Shown here in pieces: positions 1 to 5,202 of a stretch of DNA of 8,921 nucleotides. The notes under the pieces were generated by a model that had not been told where the DNA came from, searched no databases, and saw nothing but the letters and a program-made list of their open reading frames with translations. The DNA lies in the NCBI GenBank assembly GCA_009781125.1, contig WQYS01000082.1, positions 1-8,921 on the forward strand, given 5' to 3'. Every line of letters starts with the position of its first letter. Within the stretch, counting starts at the first letter, position 1. This DNA is from Acidobacteriaceae bacterium. Lineage in GTDB: Bacteria > Acidobacteriota > Terriglobia > Terriglobales > Acidobacteriaceae. Made by a program: the position numbers and the translations under genes.

Positions 1-217
1 CTCATGGTTCGTAGGTCTGGCTCCGAGGCGTAATCCTGATATTGTCGTTGCCATGTTGTGGGAAAACGGCGACCAGGGCGCGAACTCAGCGAGGTTAGTT
101 GCGCAGGTCGTCAATGCGTACGTCGAGAAGCAGCGCCGCCTTGCCAACAACCTGCATCTTGCCCAGGCCTCTCCGGTCGCGGCTACGCCCGTCTCGGCAG
201 CGGCGGCCAACCAGTGA
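1..217 (+). CDS. mrdA: Penicillin-binding protein 2 (peptidoglycan transpeptidase), C-terminal end, partial
   Basis: The open frame beginning at base 2 reads 71 residues to a TGA at 215-217; the gene's start lies outside the window. The residues begin SWFVGLAPRRNPDIVVAMLW, which matches the last strand and helix of class B PBP transpeptidase domains (the pattern [AS]WFVGFAP..NP.I.VAV), followed by a helix ending AYVEKQRR and an Ala-rich tail of about 25 residues. PBP2 cross-links peptidoglycan during side-wall elongation at the periplasmic face of the inner membrane and works with MreB and RodA. The catalytic SxxK and KTG motifs would lie upstream and cannot be checked. PBP2 is preferred over FtsI from the wording of the C-terminus and the presence of mreB 2.6 kb away, but the fragment alone cannot exclude another class B PBP. 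Codon pattern and reading frame are uninterrupted. Confidence 0.72.
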   Translation, partial: SWFVGLAPRRNPDIVVAMLWENGDQGANSARLVAQVVNAYVEKQRRLANNLHLAQASPVAATPVSAAAANQ

Positions 218-266
218 AAAAATCTGGGTGGGACACCCGTATGTTGACTGGTTGTAGACTGGCGTT

Positions 267-686
267 ATGATGAAAACCGCAATCGCTACACAAGAAGCTC
301 CTGCCGCCATCGGCCCCTACTCACAGGCGGTTCGCGTGGGAGATGCAGGAGATGTAGGATATACGCTATTTGCCTCGGGACAGGTGGGGCTCGATCCGGC
401 CACCGGACAGCTTGTCGCTGGAGGCGTCCGGGAGCAGACGGAGCGCTCGCTCGAAAACATCAAGGCGGTGCTGGCCGAGGCCGGACTCAGCCTCGCACAC
501 GTGGTGAAGACCACCGTGTTCCTGAAGAACATGAGCGACTTTGCCGTCATGAACGAGGTTTACGCGAAGTATCTGGCCACGGACGGCGTAGTAGCTCCGG
601 CCCGCTCGACCGTAGCGGTTTGCGCGTTGCCCAAGGACGGGCTTGTTGAGATCGAAGTCATAGCCCGAGGACCGTCCGAAGTCTGA
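267..686 (+). CDS. ridA: RidA family reactive enamine/imine deaminase
   Basis: 139 residues, against about 128 for E. coli RidA. RidA hydrolyses reactive 2-aminoacrylate and related enamines/imines, released by PLP enzymes such as threonine dehydratase, to the 2-keto acid and ammonia; it is a cytosolic trimer. Visible family motifs are APAAIGPYSQAV (residues 11-22), SGQVGLDPATG (37-47), VVKTTVFL (79-86), PARS (111-114) and VEIEVIA (127-133). Arg113 and Glu128 have the same 15-residue spacing as the catalytic-site pair Arg105/Glu120 in E. coli RidA. The sequence is about 11 residues longer, partly through a short insertion before the SGQ strand (residues 25-33). Two adjacent ATGs (267 and 270) are possible starts and neither has a strong Shine-Dalgarno sequence. 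It lies 49 bases after the mrdA stop and 19 bases before msrB on the same strand, so it is probably in the same transcript as msrB. Confidence 0.95.
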   Translation: MMKTAIATQEAPAAIGPYSQAVRVGDAGDVGYTLFASGQVGLDPATGQLVAGGVREQTERSLENIKAVLAEAGLSLAHVVKTTVFLKNMSDFAVMNEVYAKYLATDGVVAPARSTVAVCALPKDGLVEIEVIARGPSEV

Positions 687-705
687 AATCCTGCATCCAA
701 TCAGC

Positions 706-1134
706 ATGGCCGAGACCAGAGGCGTAGAGAAGATCCACAAAACCGATGCAGAGTGGCGGGAGCGATTGACCAGCGAGCAGTTTCGCGTCATGCGCGGGAA
801 GGGAACGGAGCGGCCTTTTACCGGCGCTCTACTGAACAACCACGAGACCGGCGCATACACCTGCGCGGCGTGCAGCGCTCCGCTGTTTGCCTCGGACAAG
901 AAGTTCGACTCCGGCAGCGGATGGCCGAGCTTCTGGCTGCCGGTGTCGTCGGAGGCGATTGAGACCCGCGAGGACAACTCCGCCGGGACGAAGCGAATAG
1001 AGGTGACCTGCGCCCGCTGCGGAGCTCATCTGGGGCATGTCTTCCCCGATGGCCCGCGCCCGACGGGGCTGCGCTACTGCATCAACAGCGTGTCGCTTGG
1101 ATTTGAAAGAGAACGCGGGAAACAAGACAGCTAG
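706..1134 (+). CDS. msrB: Peptide-methionine (R)-S-oxide reductase MsrB
   Basis: 142 residues, the usual size for a stand-alone MsrB. It reduces the R epimer of methionine sulfoxide in oxidised proteins, normally using thioredoxin, and there is no signal peptide, so it should be cytosolic. Motifs: two zinc-binding CxxC pairs (Cys53/Cys56 and Cys102/Cys105), the substrate-pocket motif SGSGWPSF (69-76), GHVFPDGP (110-117) and the active-site motif RYCINS (123-128) with catalytic Cys125. Position 71 is Ser where many MsrB proteins have Cys (SGCGWPSF), so that candidate recycling cysteine is absent. The ATG at 706 is chosen because MAETRGVEKIHKTDAEW gives the normal N-terminal length; no good Shine-Dalgarno is visible, which fits translation coupled to ridA 19 bases upstream. 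Pairing with ridA suggests a metabolite- and protein-damage repair operon (inference). Confidence 0.96.
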   Translation: MAETRGVEKIHKTDAEWRERLTSEQFRVMRGKGTERPFTGALLNNHETGAYTCAACSAPLFASDKKFDSGSGWPSFWLPVSSEAIETREDNSAGTKRIEVTCARCGAHLGHVFPDGPRPTGLRYCINSVSLGFERERGKQDS

Positions 1135-1157
1135 AGTAGTATCCGATTGGCGTACCC

Positions 1158-1270
1158 TTTTGAATTGTCATTCCGAGTGAAACGAGGAACCTGCTTTTTA
1201 CTCCGTGACGTAGATATTCGTGGCAGCAAAAAAGCAGGTCCCTCACTCCGTTTGGGATGACAATTCAAAA
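1158..1270. repeat. Palindromic intergenic repeat element (REP/MITE-like)
   Basis: Imperfect inverted repeat of about 113 bases filling the msrB-rpmB gap. The outer arms TTTTGAATTGTCAT (1158-1171) and its complement (1257-1270) match perfectly. The next 20 bases match at 12 of 20 positions, with several of the mismatches G-U compatible as RNA, and then CCTGCTTTTT (1190-1199) pairs with AAAAAGCAGG near 1228-1237. A weaker match continues outward to about 1151 and 1279. There is no ORF inside. The core wording (GTCATTCCGAG...CGAGGAACCTGC) resembles a repeat I remember as frequent between genes of Terriglobia; that is recall, not a search result. As RNA it would form one long hairpin and could help protect or end the msrB transcript. 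Confidence 0.75.
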
Positions 1271-1314
1271 AGGAACCGCTACGGTGAGAATGCTATATAG
1301 CAGGAAGACACAAG

Positions 1315-1341
1315 AAAACCCCGGTTTTGCGCCGGGGTTTT
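1315..1341. terminator. Bidirectional rho-independent terminator
   Basis: A perfect 10-bp stem, AAAACCCCGG (1315-1324) and CCGGGGTTTT (1332-1341), encloses a 7-base loop (TTTTGCG). Six of the pairs are G-C, and each strand has a T-run on the 3' side: TTTTT at 1338-1342 for plus transcripts and TTTT from the complement of 1315-1318 for minus transcripts. It lies between the convergent msrB (plus) and rpmB (minus) genes and fits termination of both. The rpmB stop is 40 bases from the stem. Confidence 0.92.
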
Positions 1342-1381
1342 TCGTGTTCTGAATGTTGATTGCGAGGAGAAAGCGGGAGGC

Positions 1382-1570
1382 TTATCCCTTTACGATCTTG
1401 CCGGTCTTGATGCAGGTGGTGCAGACGCGGACGCGCTTGCTGGCGCCGTTGACGACGGCCTTGACCGATTGCAGGTTCGGGTTCCAGCGGCGGCGGGTGA
1501 CGTTGTGGGCGTGCGAAACGTTGTTGCCAAACTGCGGTCCCTTGCCGCAAAATTCACAAACTTGAGCCAT
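1382..1570 (-). CDS. rpmB: 50S ribosomal protein L28
   Basis: 62 residues. L28 is a small protein of the large ribosomal subunit needed for late assembly. It begins [20 protein letters not shown] and contains the family signature [16 protein letters not shown] (19-34), then [16 protein letters not shown] at the C-terminus. Four cysteines in two CxxC pairs (Cys5/Cys8 and Cys50/Cys53) make this the zinc-binding (C+) form of L28. The ATG at 1570 is chosen over an in-frame ATG at 1630 because the protein family begins at MAQ/MA.xC and because GGAG lies 9 bases upstream on the coding strand; the extra 20 residues of the longer frame look like untranslated leader. It is a single-gene unit with its own promoter and a terminator 40 bases downstream. 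rpmG, a frequent partner, is not adjacent. Confidence 0.97.
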   Translation of the reverse strand: MAQVCEFCGKGPQFGNNVSHAHNVTRRRWNPNLQSVKAVVNGASKRVRVCTTCIKTGKIVKG

Positions 1571-1623
1571 AACGAAAATCTCCAATCCTGAGTCGCAGAG
1601 GCTCTCCCGTATGTTCAAGTGCG

Positions 1624-1688
1624 TCCGCACCTATGTCAGGAGATGGCAGGCAAGTGCGGATTTCCGCAGGCCTCTACCGCGTACGGTA
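1624..1688 (-). promoter_or_regulatory. rpmB 5' leader with alternative hairpins
   Basis: Inside the inferred rpmB leader, the coding-strand order is: TACCG-TACG-CGGTA hairpin (1688-1675); TGCGGA-AA-TCCGCA hairpin (1668-1655); then GTGCGGA at 1630-1624. The segment TCCGCAC (1660-1654) can pair either with the TGCGGA just before it or with GTGCGGA 23 bases further on, so the two stems exclude each other. This is the arrangement expected of a regulated leader such as ribosomal-protein feedback. No ligand or protein can be assigned from sequence alone, and short GC-rich complementarity can arise by chance. Confidence 0.4.
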
Positions 1689-1703
1689 CTCCGCCGATTC
1701 TCT

Positions 1704-1732
1704 ATCGTACCACGGCAGAGGCTGGTTCCCAA
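1704..1732 (-). promoter_or_regulatory. Candidate sigma-70-type promoter of rpmB
   Basis: On the minus strand, TTGGGA (1732-1727) is followed by a 17-base spacer and TACGAT (1709-1704). TG lies one base before the -10, giving an extended -10 (TGgTACGAT). Each hexamer matches the consensus at 4 of 6 positions and the spacing is ideal. Transcription would start near 1697, leaving a leader of about 125 bases before the rpmB ATG. Confidence 0.5.
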
Positions 1733-1761
1733 ACACCTAAAAGCACAGAAGATGCAGTTGA

Positions 1762-1780
1762 TACCAATTTTTGGTACACT
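1762..1780 (+). promoter_or_regulatory. parDE promoter -10 with overlapping palindromic operator candidate
   Basis: TACCAA-TTT-TTGGTA (1762-1776) is a perfect 6-bp inverted repeat. Its right end overlaps the extended -10 candidate TGgTACACT (1772-1780). TTGATA at 1758-1763 is only 11 bases from the -10, so it is not a normal -35. The parD ATG follows 29 bases after the -10, with a strong AAAGGAGG ribosome binding site at 1796-1803. ParD-type ribbon-helix-helix antitoxins repress their own operons by binding palindromes at the promoter, so this is the natural operator candidate. Confidence 0.55.
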
Positions 1781-1809
1781 GCGAACGGAGAGAATAAAGG
1801 AGGCTATCT

Positions 1810-2070
1810 ATGGCGCACGCACAACCGCGGAATACTTCGGTATCCCTTGGCGACCACCTTACGGGGTTCATCGACAGCCAAGTGCAATCAGGCCGGTATG
1901 GGTCGGCTAGTGATGTGATTCGGGCCGGACTGCGGCTTCTGGAAGAGCATGAGGCCAAGGTGAAGACCCTAGAAGCAGCTTTGATCGAGGGCGAGCAATC
2001 GGGTGATCCGCGTCCCTTCGACTTTGAGACTTTCAAGACCCGCATGCGGGCGGAGTATGAGCGCGGATGA
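1810..2070 (+). CDS. parD: Type II antitoxin, ParD family (ribbon-helix-helix)
   Basis: 86 residues. The N-terminal part (about residues 9-46) is a ribbon-helix-helix DNA-binding fold: NTSVSLGDHLTGFID as strand and first helix, then GRYGSASDVIRAGLRLLEE, the ParD signature around the turn and second helix. Residues 47-86 are charged and end FDFETFKTRMRAEYERG, the toxin-binding tail that wraps and neutralises ParE. It should bind its own promoter as a dimer with ParE as co-repressor; a palindrome lies just upstream. The ATG at 1810 has the best ribosome binding site in the window (AAAGGAGG, 6 bases upstream). It overlaps parE by 4 bases (ATGA), the usual coupled arrangement. Confidence 0.93.
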   Translation: MAHAQPRNTSVSLGDHLTGFIDSQVQSGRYGSASDVIRAGLRLLEEHEAKVKTLEAALIEGEQSGDPRPFDFETFKTRMRAEYERG

Positions 2071-2354
2071 AAGAATACGTTTTTTTGCAGGCGGCACGAT
2101 CAGACATGAGGAGTATTTGGCGCTACACAGCCGAACACTGGGGGATGGATCAGGCTGACCGGTATACGGACAACATTAGCGACGCCTGTCGCGCCTTGGC
2201 TTGCGGTACCAAGCGGGGCCGACCTGTCGAAGTACGCCCCGGATATCAAAAATATCTCACCGGGGCGCATACGGTTTACTACTGCGATCGTGGAGACAGA
2301 CTGGAAATAATTCGTGTTTTGCACAACAGGATGGACGTGAATCATCACCTGTAA
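2067..2354 (+). CDS. parE: Type II toxin, ParE/RelE superfamily
   Basis: 95 residues, typical for ParE. Family pattern visible in order: LQAARSDMRSIWRYTAEHWG (7-26), the alpha-hairpin; DACRALACGTKRGRPVEVRPGYQKY (39-63), with the GRP.EVRPGY motif; GAHTVYYC (66-73); and LEIIRVLHNRMD (79-90), with the IIR.LH.RMD motif typical of ParE. Chromosomal ParE toxins poison DNA gyrase, causing breaks and stalled replication, and are neutralised by ParD; the gyrase target is inferred from the family. The start overlaps the parD stop by ATGA, with GGAG at 2052-2055 inside parD. The gene becomes AT-richer toward its 3' end (about 47% GC in the line from 2281 by hand count). No terminator is seen in the 25 bases before the convergent HNH gene. 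No frameshift or truncation is seen, so the module looks functional. Confidence 0.92.
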   Translation: MKEYVFLQAARSDMRSIWRYTAEHWGMDQADRYTDNISDACRALACGTKRGRPVEVRPGYQKYLTGAHTVYYCDRGDRLEIIRVLHNRMDVNHHL

Positions 2355-2379
2355 GCCAACCCGCTATCCGAATCTCTCG

Positions 2380-2841
2380 TTATATGCTGCGCTTTATCTT
2401 CAAGTTGAAGAAGTCTTCTTCCTGAGTAAGTTTTTCCATAATTGGACCTTTTCGTTCTCTATAGCACCGGTCTCTCAGATCGAAAAATTCCTCTTGTGAC
2501 ATCTGCTGCTGGGGAGAATCGATTTCTGGTTTATAGCGATTGTTATAGCCGTTGCAAGCTGAGCAGGCCAAAACCGCGTTTGAGAAGTCCCATATCCAAT
2601 CCAAACGAATGCCTAAACTTTTGCGAACACTCTGAGGAACAACATGATCGAGCACAACTGAACGCCAATTGTTAAAACTTTCAGTGAAGTCCATACCACA
2701 ATATGCACAACACGTTTGTTTGGTTTCCTTCATAAACGTGGGGACAGCCCGCCTACGGGAGTTATAGTAATTCCATTTGACTGAAATCAACTTTCGGCCA
2801 CCGTGCGGGTAGGAATCAAAAGGCAATTTATTATCGAACAC
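2380..2841 (-). CDS. HNH endonuclease family protein
   Basis: 153 residues with a GTG start. Zinc and nuclease motifs: CAYC (Cys45/Cys48), LDHVVP (Asp65-His66, the first catalytic strand), FSNAVLAC (Asn88) and CSACN (Cys93/Cys96, Asn97), followed by NNRY. This is the Cys4 zinc-finger HNH layout of stand-alone HNH proteins, including 5-methylcytosine-type restriction nucleases and mobile-element or phage nucleases; the actual substrate is unknown. The GTG at 2841 is chosen because AAGGAAG (2854-2848) sits 6 bases upstream and because longer frames would run into mreB. An ATG at 2733 would leave 117 residues and keep the HNH core but lacks a ribosome binding site. The gene starts 13 bases after the mreB stop on the same strand, so it may be read from the mreB transcript. 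Hand counts of four 60-base lines give 40-48% GC, far below mreB, suggesting recent acquisition. Confidence 0.83.
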   Translation of the reverse strand: MFDNKLPFDSYPHGGRKLISVKWNYYNSRRRAVPTFMKETKQTCCAYCGMDFTESFNNWRSVVLDHVVPQSVRKSLGIRLDWIWDFSNAVLACSACNGYNNRYKPEIDSPQQQMSQEEFFDLRDRCYRERKGPIMEKLTQEEDFFNLKIKRSI

Positions 2842-2854
2842 TGCAAACTTCCTT

Positions 2855-3919
2855 CTAATCAATCGAAATCTTGCGCAGCAGCTTGAAGTCGGAGAGCATC
2901 TTTCCGGTTCCGAGTACGACCGACGCCAGCGGATCGTCCGCAATCGAGACCGGCAGGCCTGTCTCTTCGCGGATGCGCTTGTCGAGATTCTTGATGAGCG
3001 CGCCGCCTCCGGTGAGGACGATGCCCCGGTCGGAGATGTCGGCGGAAAGCTCGGGCGGAGTGCGCTCCAGCGCTACGCGGATGGCGTTGATGATGGTCGA
3101 GATGCACTCGGAGAGCGCCTCACGCACCTCGGAGTCGTCGATGGTGATGGTCTTGGGGATGCCTTCGATGAGGTTGCGTCCCTTGACCTCCATCGAAAGC
3201 GGCTTGTCGAGCGGATAGGCCGAGCCGATCTGCATCTTGATTAACTCGCCGGTGCGCTCGCCGACCAGCAGGTTGTACTTGCGCTTCAGATAGGTGATGA
3301 CGGCCTCGTCCATCTGGTTTCCGGCCACGCGCACCGAGCGCGAGTAGACGATTCCGGCCAGCGAAATGACCGCGATATCCGTAGTTCCGCCGCCGATATC
3401 GACCACCATGTTTCCGCCGGCCTCGGTGATGGGCAGGCCCGCGCCGATGGCGGCCACCATGGCCTGTTCGACCAGGTGCACCTCGGAGGCCTTGGCCCGG
3501 TAGGCCGAGTCCATGACGGCGCGCTTCTCCACCTGCGTGATCTCCGAAGGCACGCCGATCACGATGCGCGGATGCACCATCATCTTGCGGTTGTGGGCCT
3601 TCTGGATGAAGTAGTTCAGCATCTTCTCGGTGTGGCGGAAGTCGGCGATGACGCCGTCCTTCATCGGCTTGATGGCGACGATGTTGCCGGGCGTGCGGCC
3701 CAGCATCTCCTTGGCCTCTTTGCCGACCGCCTCCACCTCGTTGGTGGTCTTGTTGACCGCGATGATGGAGGGTTCGTTGACGATAATGCCTTTGCCTGCG
3801 GCGTAGACCAGCGTGTTGGCTGTACCCAGGTCGATGGCAAGATCGCTCGAAAAGAGGCTGAAGAGCGACCTCATGTTGTGGATGCGAGAGTAGCGCGTTT
3901 GAAAGTTGTTTGAAGACAT
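2855..3919 (-). CDS. mreB: Rod-shape-determining actin homologue MreB
   Basis: 354 residues from the ATG at 3919, or 339 from an internal ATG at 3874; E. coli and Caulobacter MreB have 347. MreB forms membrane-bound ATP-dependent double filaments that guide the elongasome (MreCD, RodA, PBP2). Motifs: phosphate loop DLGTANT (30-36), LGRTPG (73-78), second phosphate loop DIGGGTTD (174-181), and adenosine motif [11 protein letters not shown] (303-313). Residues 16-25 ([10 protein letters not shown]) resemble the hydrophobic membrane-anchoring N-terminus of other MreBs. The ATG at 3919 has a GAGGA site about 14 bases upstream, which is long, and the 3874 ATG has none, so the start is uncertain. 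Residue 152 is Gln in VEQAM, where Caulobacter MreB has catalytic Glu140 (IDEPM). mreC is not next to it: the upstream neighbour is the divergent ald gene and the downstream neighbour is the HNH gene. Confidence 0.97.
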   Translation of the reverse strand: MSSNNFQTRYSRIHNMRSLFSLFSSDLAIDLGTANTLVYAAGKGIIVNEPSIIAVNKTTNEVEAVGKEAKEMLGRTPGNIVAIKPMKDGVIADFRHTEKMLNYFIQKAHNRKMMVHPRIVIGVPSEITQVEKRAVMDSAYRAKASEVHLVEQAMVAAIGAGLPITEAGGNMVVDIGGGTTDIAVISLAGIVYSRSVRVAGNQMDEAVITYLKRKYNLLVGERTGELIKMQIGSAYPLDKPLSMEVKGRNLIEGIPKTITIDDSEVREALSECISTIINAIRVALERTPPELSADISDRGIVLTGGGALIKNLDKRIREETGLPVSIADDPLASVVLGTGKMLSDFKLLRKISID

Positions 3920-3945
3920 TCGAGTTGGTTCGTTCCTCGGCGGGG

Positions 3946-3969
3946 AATGTAAGGTCTATTGTAAGGCCA
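3946..3969 (-). promoter_or_regulatory. mreB promoter region with two TGTAAGG repeats
   Basis: TGTAAGG occurs twice, 12 bases apart, at 3948-3954 and 3960-3966, within a 12-base tandem repeat that matches at 9 of 12 positions. On the minus strand these read CCTTACA and contain two -10-like hexamers, TACAAT (3963-3958) and TACATT (3951-3946), upstream of the mreB ATG. No good -35 is found for either (TTCAGG lies 17 bases from the first). Either could be the mreB -10. Confidence 0.35.
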
Positions 3970-3977
3970 GACGTCGC

Positions 3978-4007
3978 GATCCTGAAATCGTTGATCCTGA
4001 AGCCGTT
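3978..4007. repeat. Two tandem 15-base repeats in the mreB-ald divergent region
   Basis: GATCCTGAAATCGTT (3978-3992) is followed directly by GATCCTGAAGCCGTT (3993-4007), with 13 of 15 positions identical. The repeat is centred about 26 bases upstream of the candidate ald -10. Directly repeated sites of this kind can bind an activator or repressor, for example an Lrp-type regulator of alanine use, but no known operator consensus is recognised. Confidence 0.5.
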
Positions 4008-4016
4008 CTTTCCCGA

Positions 4017-4022
4017 TACAAT
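4017..4022 (+). promoter_or_regulatory. Candidate ald -10 element
   Basis: TACAAT, 5 of 6 to the -10 consensus, lies 30 bases before the ald ATG. There is no good -35 at 16-18 bases; TTGATC (3991-3996) is 20 bases away. Weak -35 plus the tandem repeat directly upstream would fit an activated promoter (inference). Confidence 0.35.
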
Positions 4023-4052
4023 CGAGAACGTTGCAGGAACCGAGGTTTGCCG

Positions 4053-5165
4053 ATGATTATTGGAGTCCCTAAAGAGGTCAAGGATCACGAGAGCCGGGTA
4101 GGCATTACGCCGGCTGGGGCCAAGGCGCTGGTCGAGGCCGGGCATAAGGTTTTGATCGAGAAGAATGCCGGAGCGCTCTCGGCCATGCCGGACGATGAGT
4201 ACCAGCAGGCAGGCGCGGAGATGGTGGCCTCTGCCGCAGAGGCGTGGAAGCGTGCCGAGATGGTTGTCAAGGTCAAGGAGCCGGTGGAGAGCGAGTACGC
4301 GTACTTTCGCGAAGGCCTGGTGCTGTTTACCTACCTGCATCTCGCTCCAGTGCCGGAGCTGACCTGCGCCCTGCTGGAGAAGAAGGTAACCGGCATCGCC
4401 TATGAGACGGTGCGCGACGCCGCCGGCGCGCTGCCGCTGCTGACGCCGATGAGCGAGGTTGCAGGCCGGATGAGCGTGCAGGTGGGAGCCGCATATCTGG
4501 AGAAGGAACATGGCGGGCGCGGCCTGCTGCTGGGTGGAGTTCCGGGCGTGCCTCCGGGGAACGTATGCATCATCGGCGGCGGAATCGTGGGCACGAACGC
4601 CGCGAAGATCGCTCTGGGCATGGGCGCCAAGGTGACGCTGGTCGATCTGAACCTGAACCGCCTGCGCGAGCTGGACGACATCTTCAACGGGCGCGTCTAC
4701 ACGCTGGCCTCGAACAGTTACAACATCGAGCGCGCTGTGTGCGAGGCGGATCTGGTCATCGGCGGCGTGCTGATCCCCGGAGCTGCGGCTCCGAAGATCG
4801 TGACTAAGGCCATGGTTCAGAAGATGAAGAAGGGCGCGGTGATCGTCGATGTCGCCATCGATCAGGGAGGCTGCATCGAGACGGCGCATCCGACCACGCA
4901 CAGCGACCCGTCCTACGAGGTCAACGGCGTAGTGCACTACTGCGTGACCAACATGCCGGCGGCGGTGCCGAATACCTCGACGCTGGCGCTGACGAACGCG
5001 ACCTTTCCCTATGTGTCGAAGCTGGCAAGGCTGGGGGCCGTGGCTGCGATCAAGGCTGACAAGGGCATTGCCGAGGGCGTCAACACGTACCGCGGCCAGT
5101 TGACCTGCAAGCCGGTTGCCGTGGCCCAGAAGCGGGAGTGGAAGTCCATAGCCGAACTGGTTTAG
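4053..5165 (+). CDS. ald: Alanine dehydrogenase
   Basis: 370 residues, the family length. Ald interconverts L-alanine and pyruvate plus ammonia with NAD(H), serving alanine catabolism, nitrogen assimilation and redox balance in the cytosol; it is usually a hexamer. Numbering matches the Mycobacterium tuberculosis enzyme: Arg15 ([15 protein letters not shown]), Lys75 (VKVKEP), His96 (TYLHLAP) and Asp270 (VDVAIDQGG), the substrate-binding and catalytic residues. The Rossmann NAD motif is IIGGGIVG (173-180), with acidic Asp198 (LVDLN) for the NAD ribose. The signature [11 protein letters not shown] (300-310) is present. The ATG at 4053 is chosen over an in-frame upstream ATG (3906) because family members begin MIIGVPKE and GAGG lies 7 bases upstream; the longer frame would overlap mreB. 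It is divergent from mreB and looks monocistronic, with repeats rather than a clear terminator downstream. Confidence 0.98.
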   Translation: MIIGVPKEVKDHESRVGITPAGAKALVEAGHKVLIEKNAGALSAMPDDEYQQAGAEMVASAAEAWKRAEMVVKVKEPVESEYAYFREGLVLFTYLHLAPVPELTCALLEKKVTGIAYETVRDAAGALPLLTPMSEVAGRMSVQVGAAYLEKEHGGRGLLLGGVPGVPPGNVCIIGGGIVGTNAAKIALGMGAKVTLVDLNLNRLRELDDIFNGRVYTLASNSYNIERAVCEADLVIGGVLIPGAAAPKIVTKAMVQKMKKGAVIVDVAIDQGGCIETAHPTTHSDPSYEVNGVVHYCVTNMPAAVPNTSTLALTNATFPYVSKLARLGAVAAIKADKGIAEGVNTYRGQLTCKPVAVAQKREWKSIAELV

Positions 5166-5202
5166 GGTTGAGGTGAGCAGGAGTTCTGCGAGCCGCAAAT
5201 GA

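Noticed and set aside
226..238. GGGTG-GGA-CACCC stem after mrdA as a terminator
   Set aside because: Only 5 bp with a 3-base loop and no T-run. ridA and msrB follow closely on the same strand, so read-through is more likely. It may be a worn relic of the GGGTGGGA-type repeat seen at 5203-5410.
244..271. TTGACT and TATGAT with a 16-base spacer as a promoter for ridA
   Set aside because: The -10 would overlap the ridA start codon, so transcription would begin inside the gene, and there is no good internal start. A chance match.
2842..2943. N-terminal extension of the HNH protein to the ATG at 2943
   Set aside because: The extra 34 residues would be coded inside the conserved C-terminus of mreB in another frame. 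The GTG at 2841 has a strong ribosome binding site.
3476..3913. A 145-codon plus-strand open frame opposite mreB
   Set aside because: Composition typical of an antisense shadow (His/Asp/Val/Leu rich), no ribosome binding site, and it lies wholly inside conserved mreB sequence.
3906..4052. N-terminal extension of alanine dehydrogenase by 49 residues
   Set aside because: It overlaps mreB and its promoter region and does not resemble the family. The ATG at 4053 has a Shine-Dalgarno and gives the exact family N-terminus and residue numbering.
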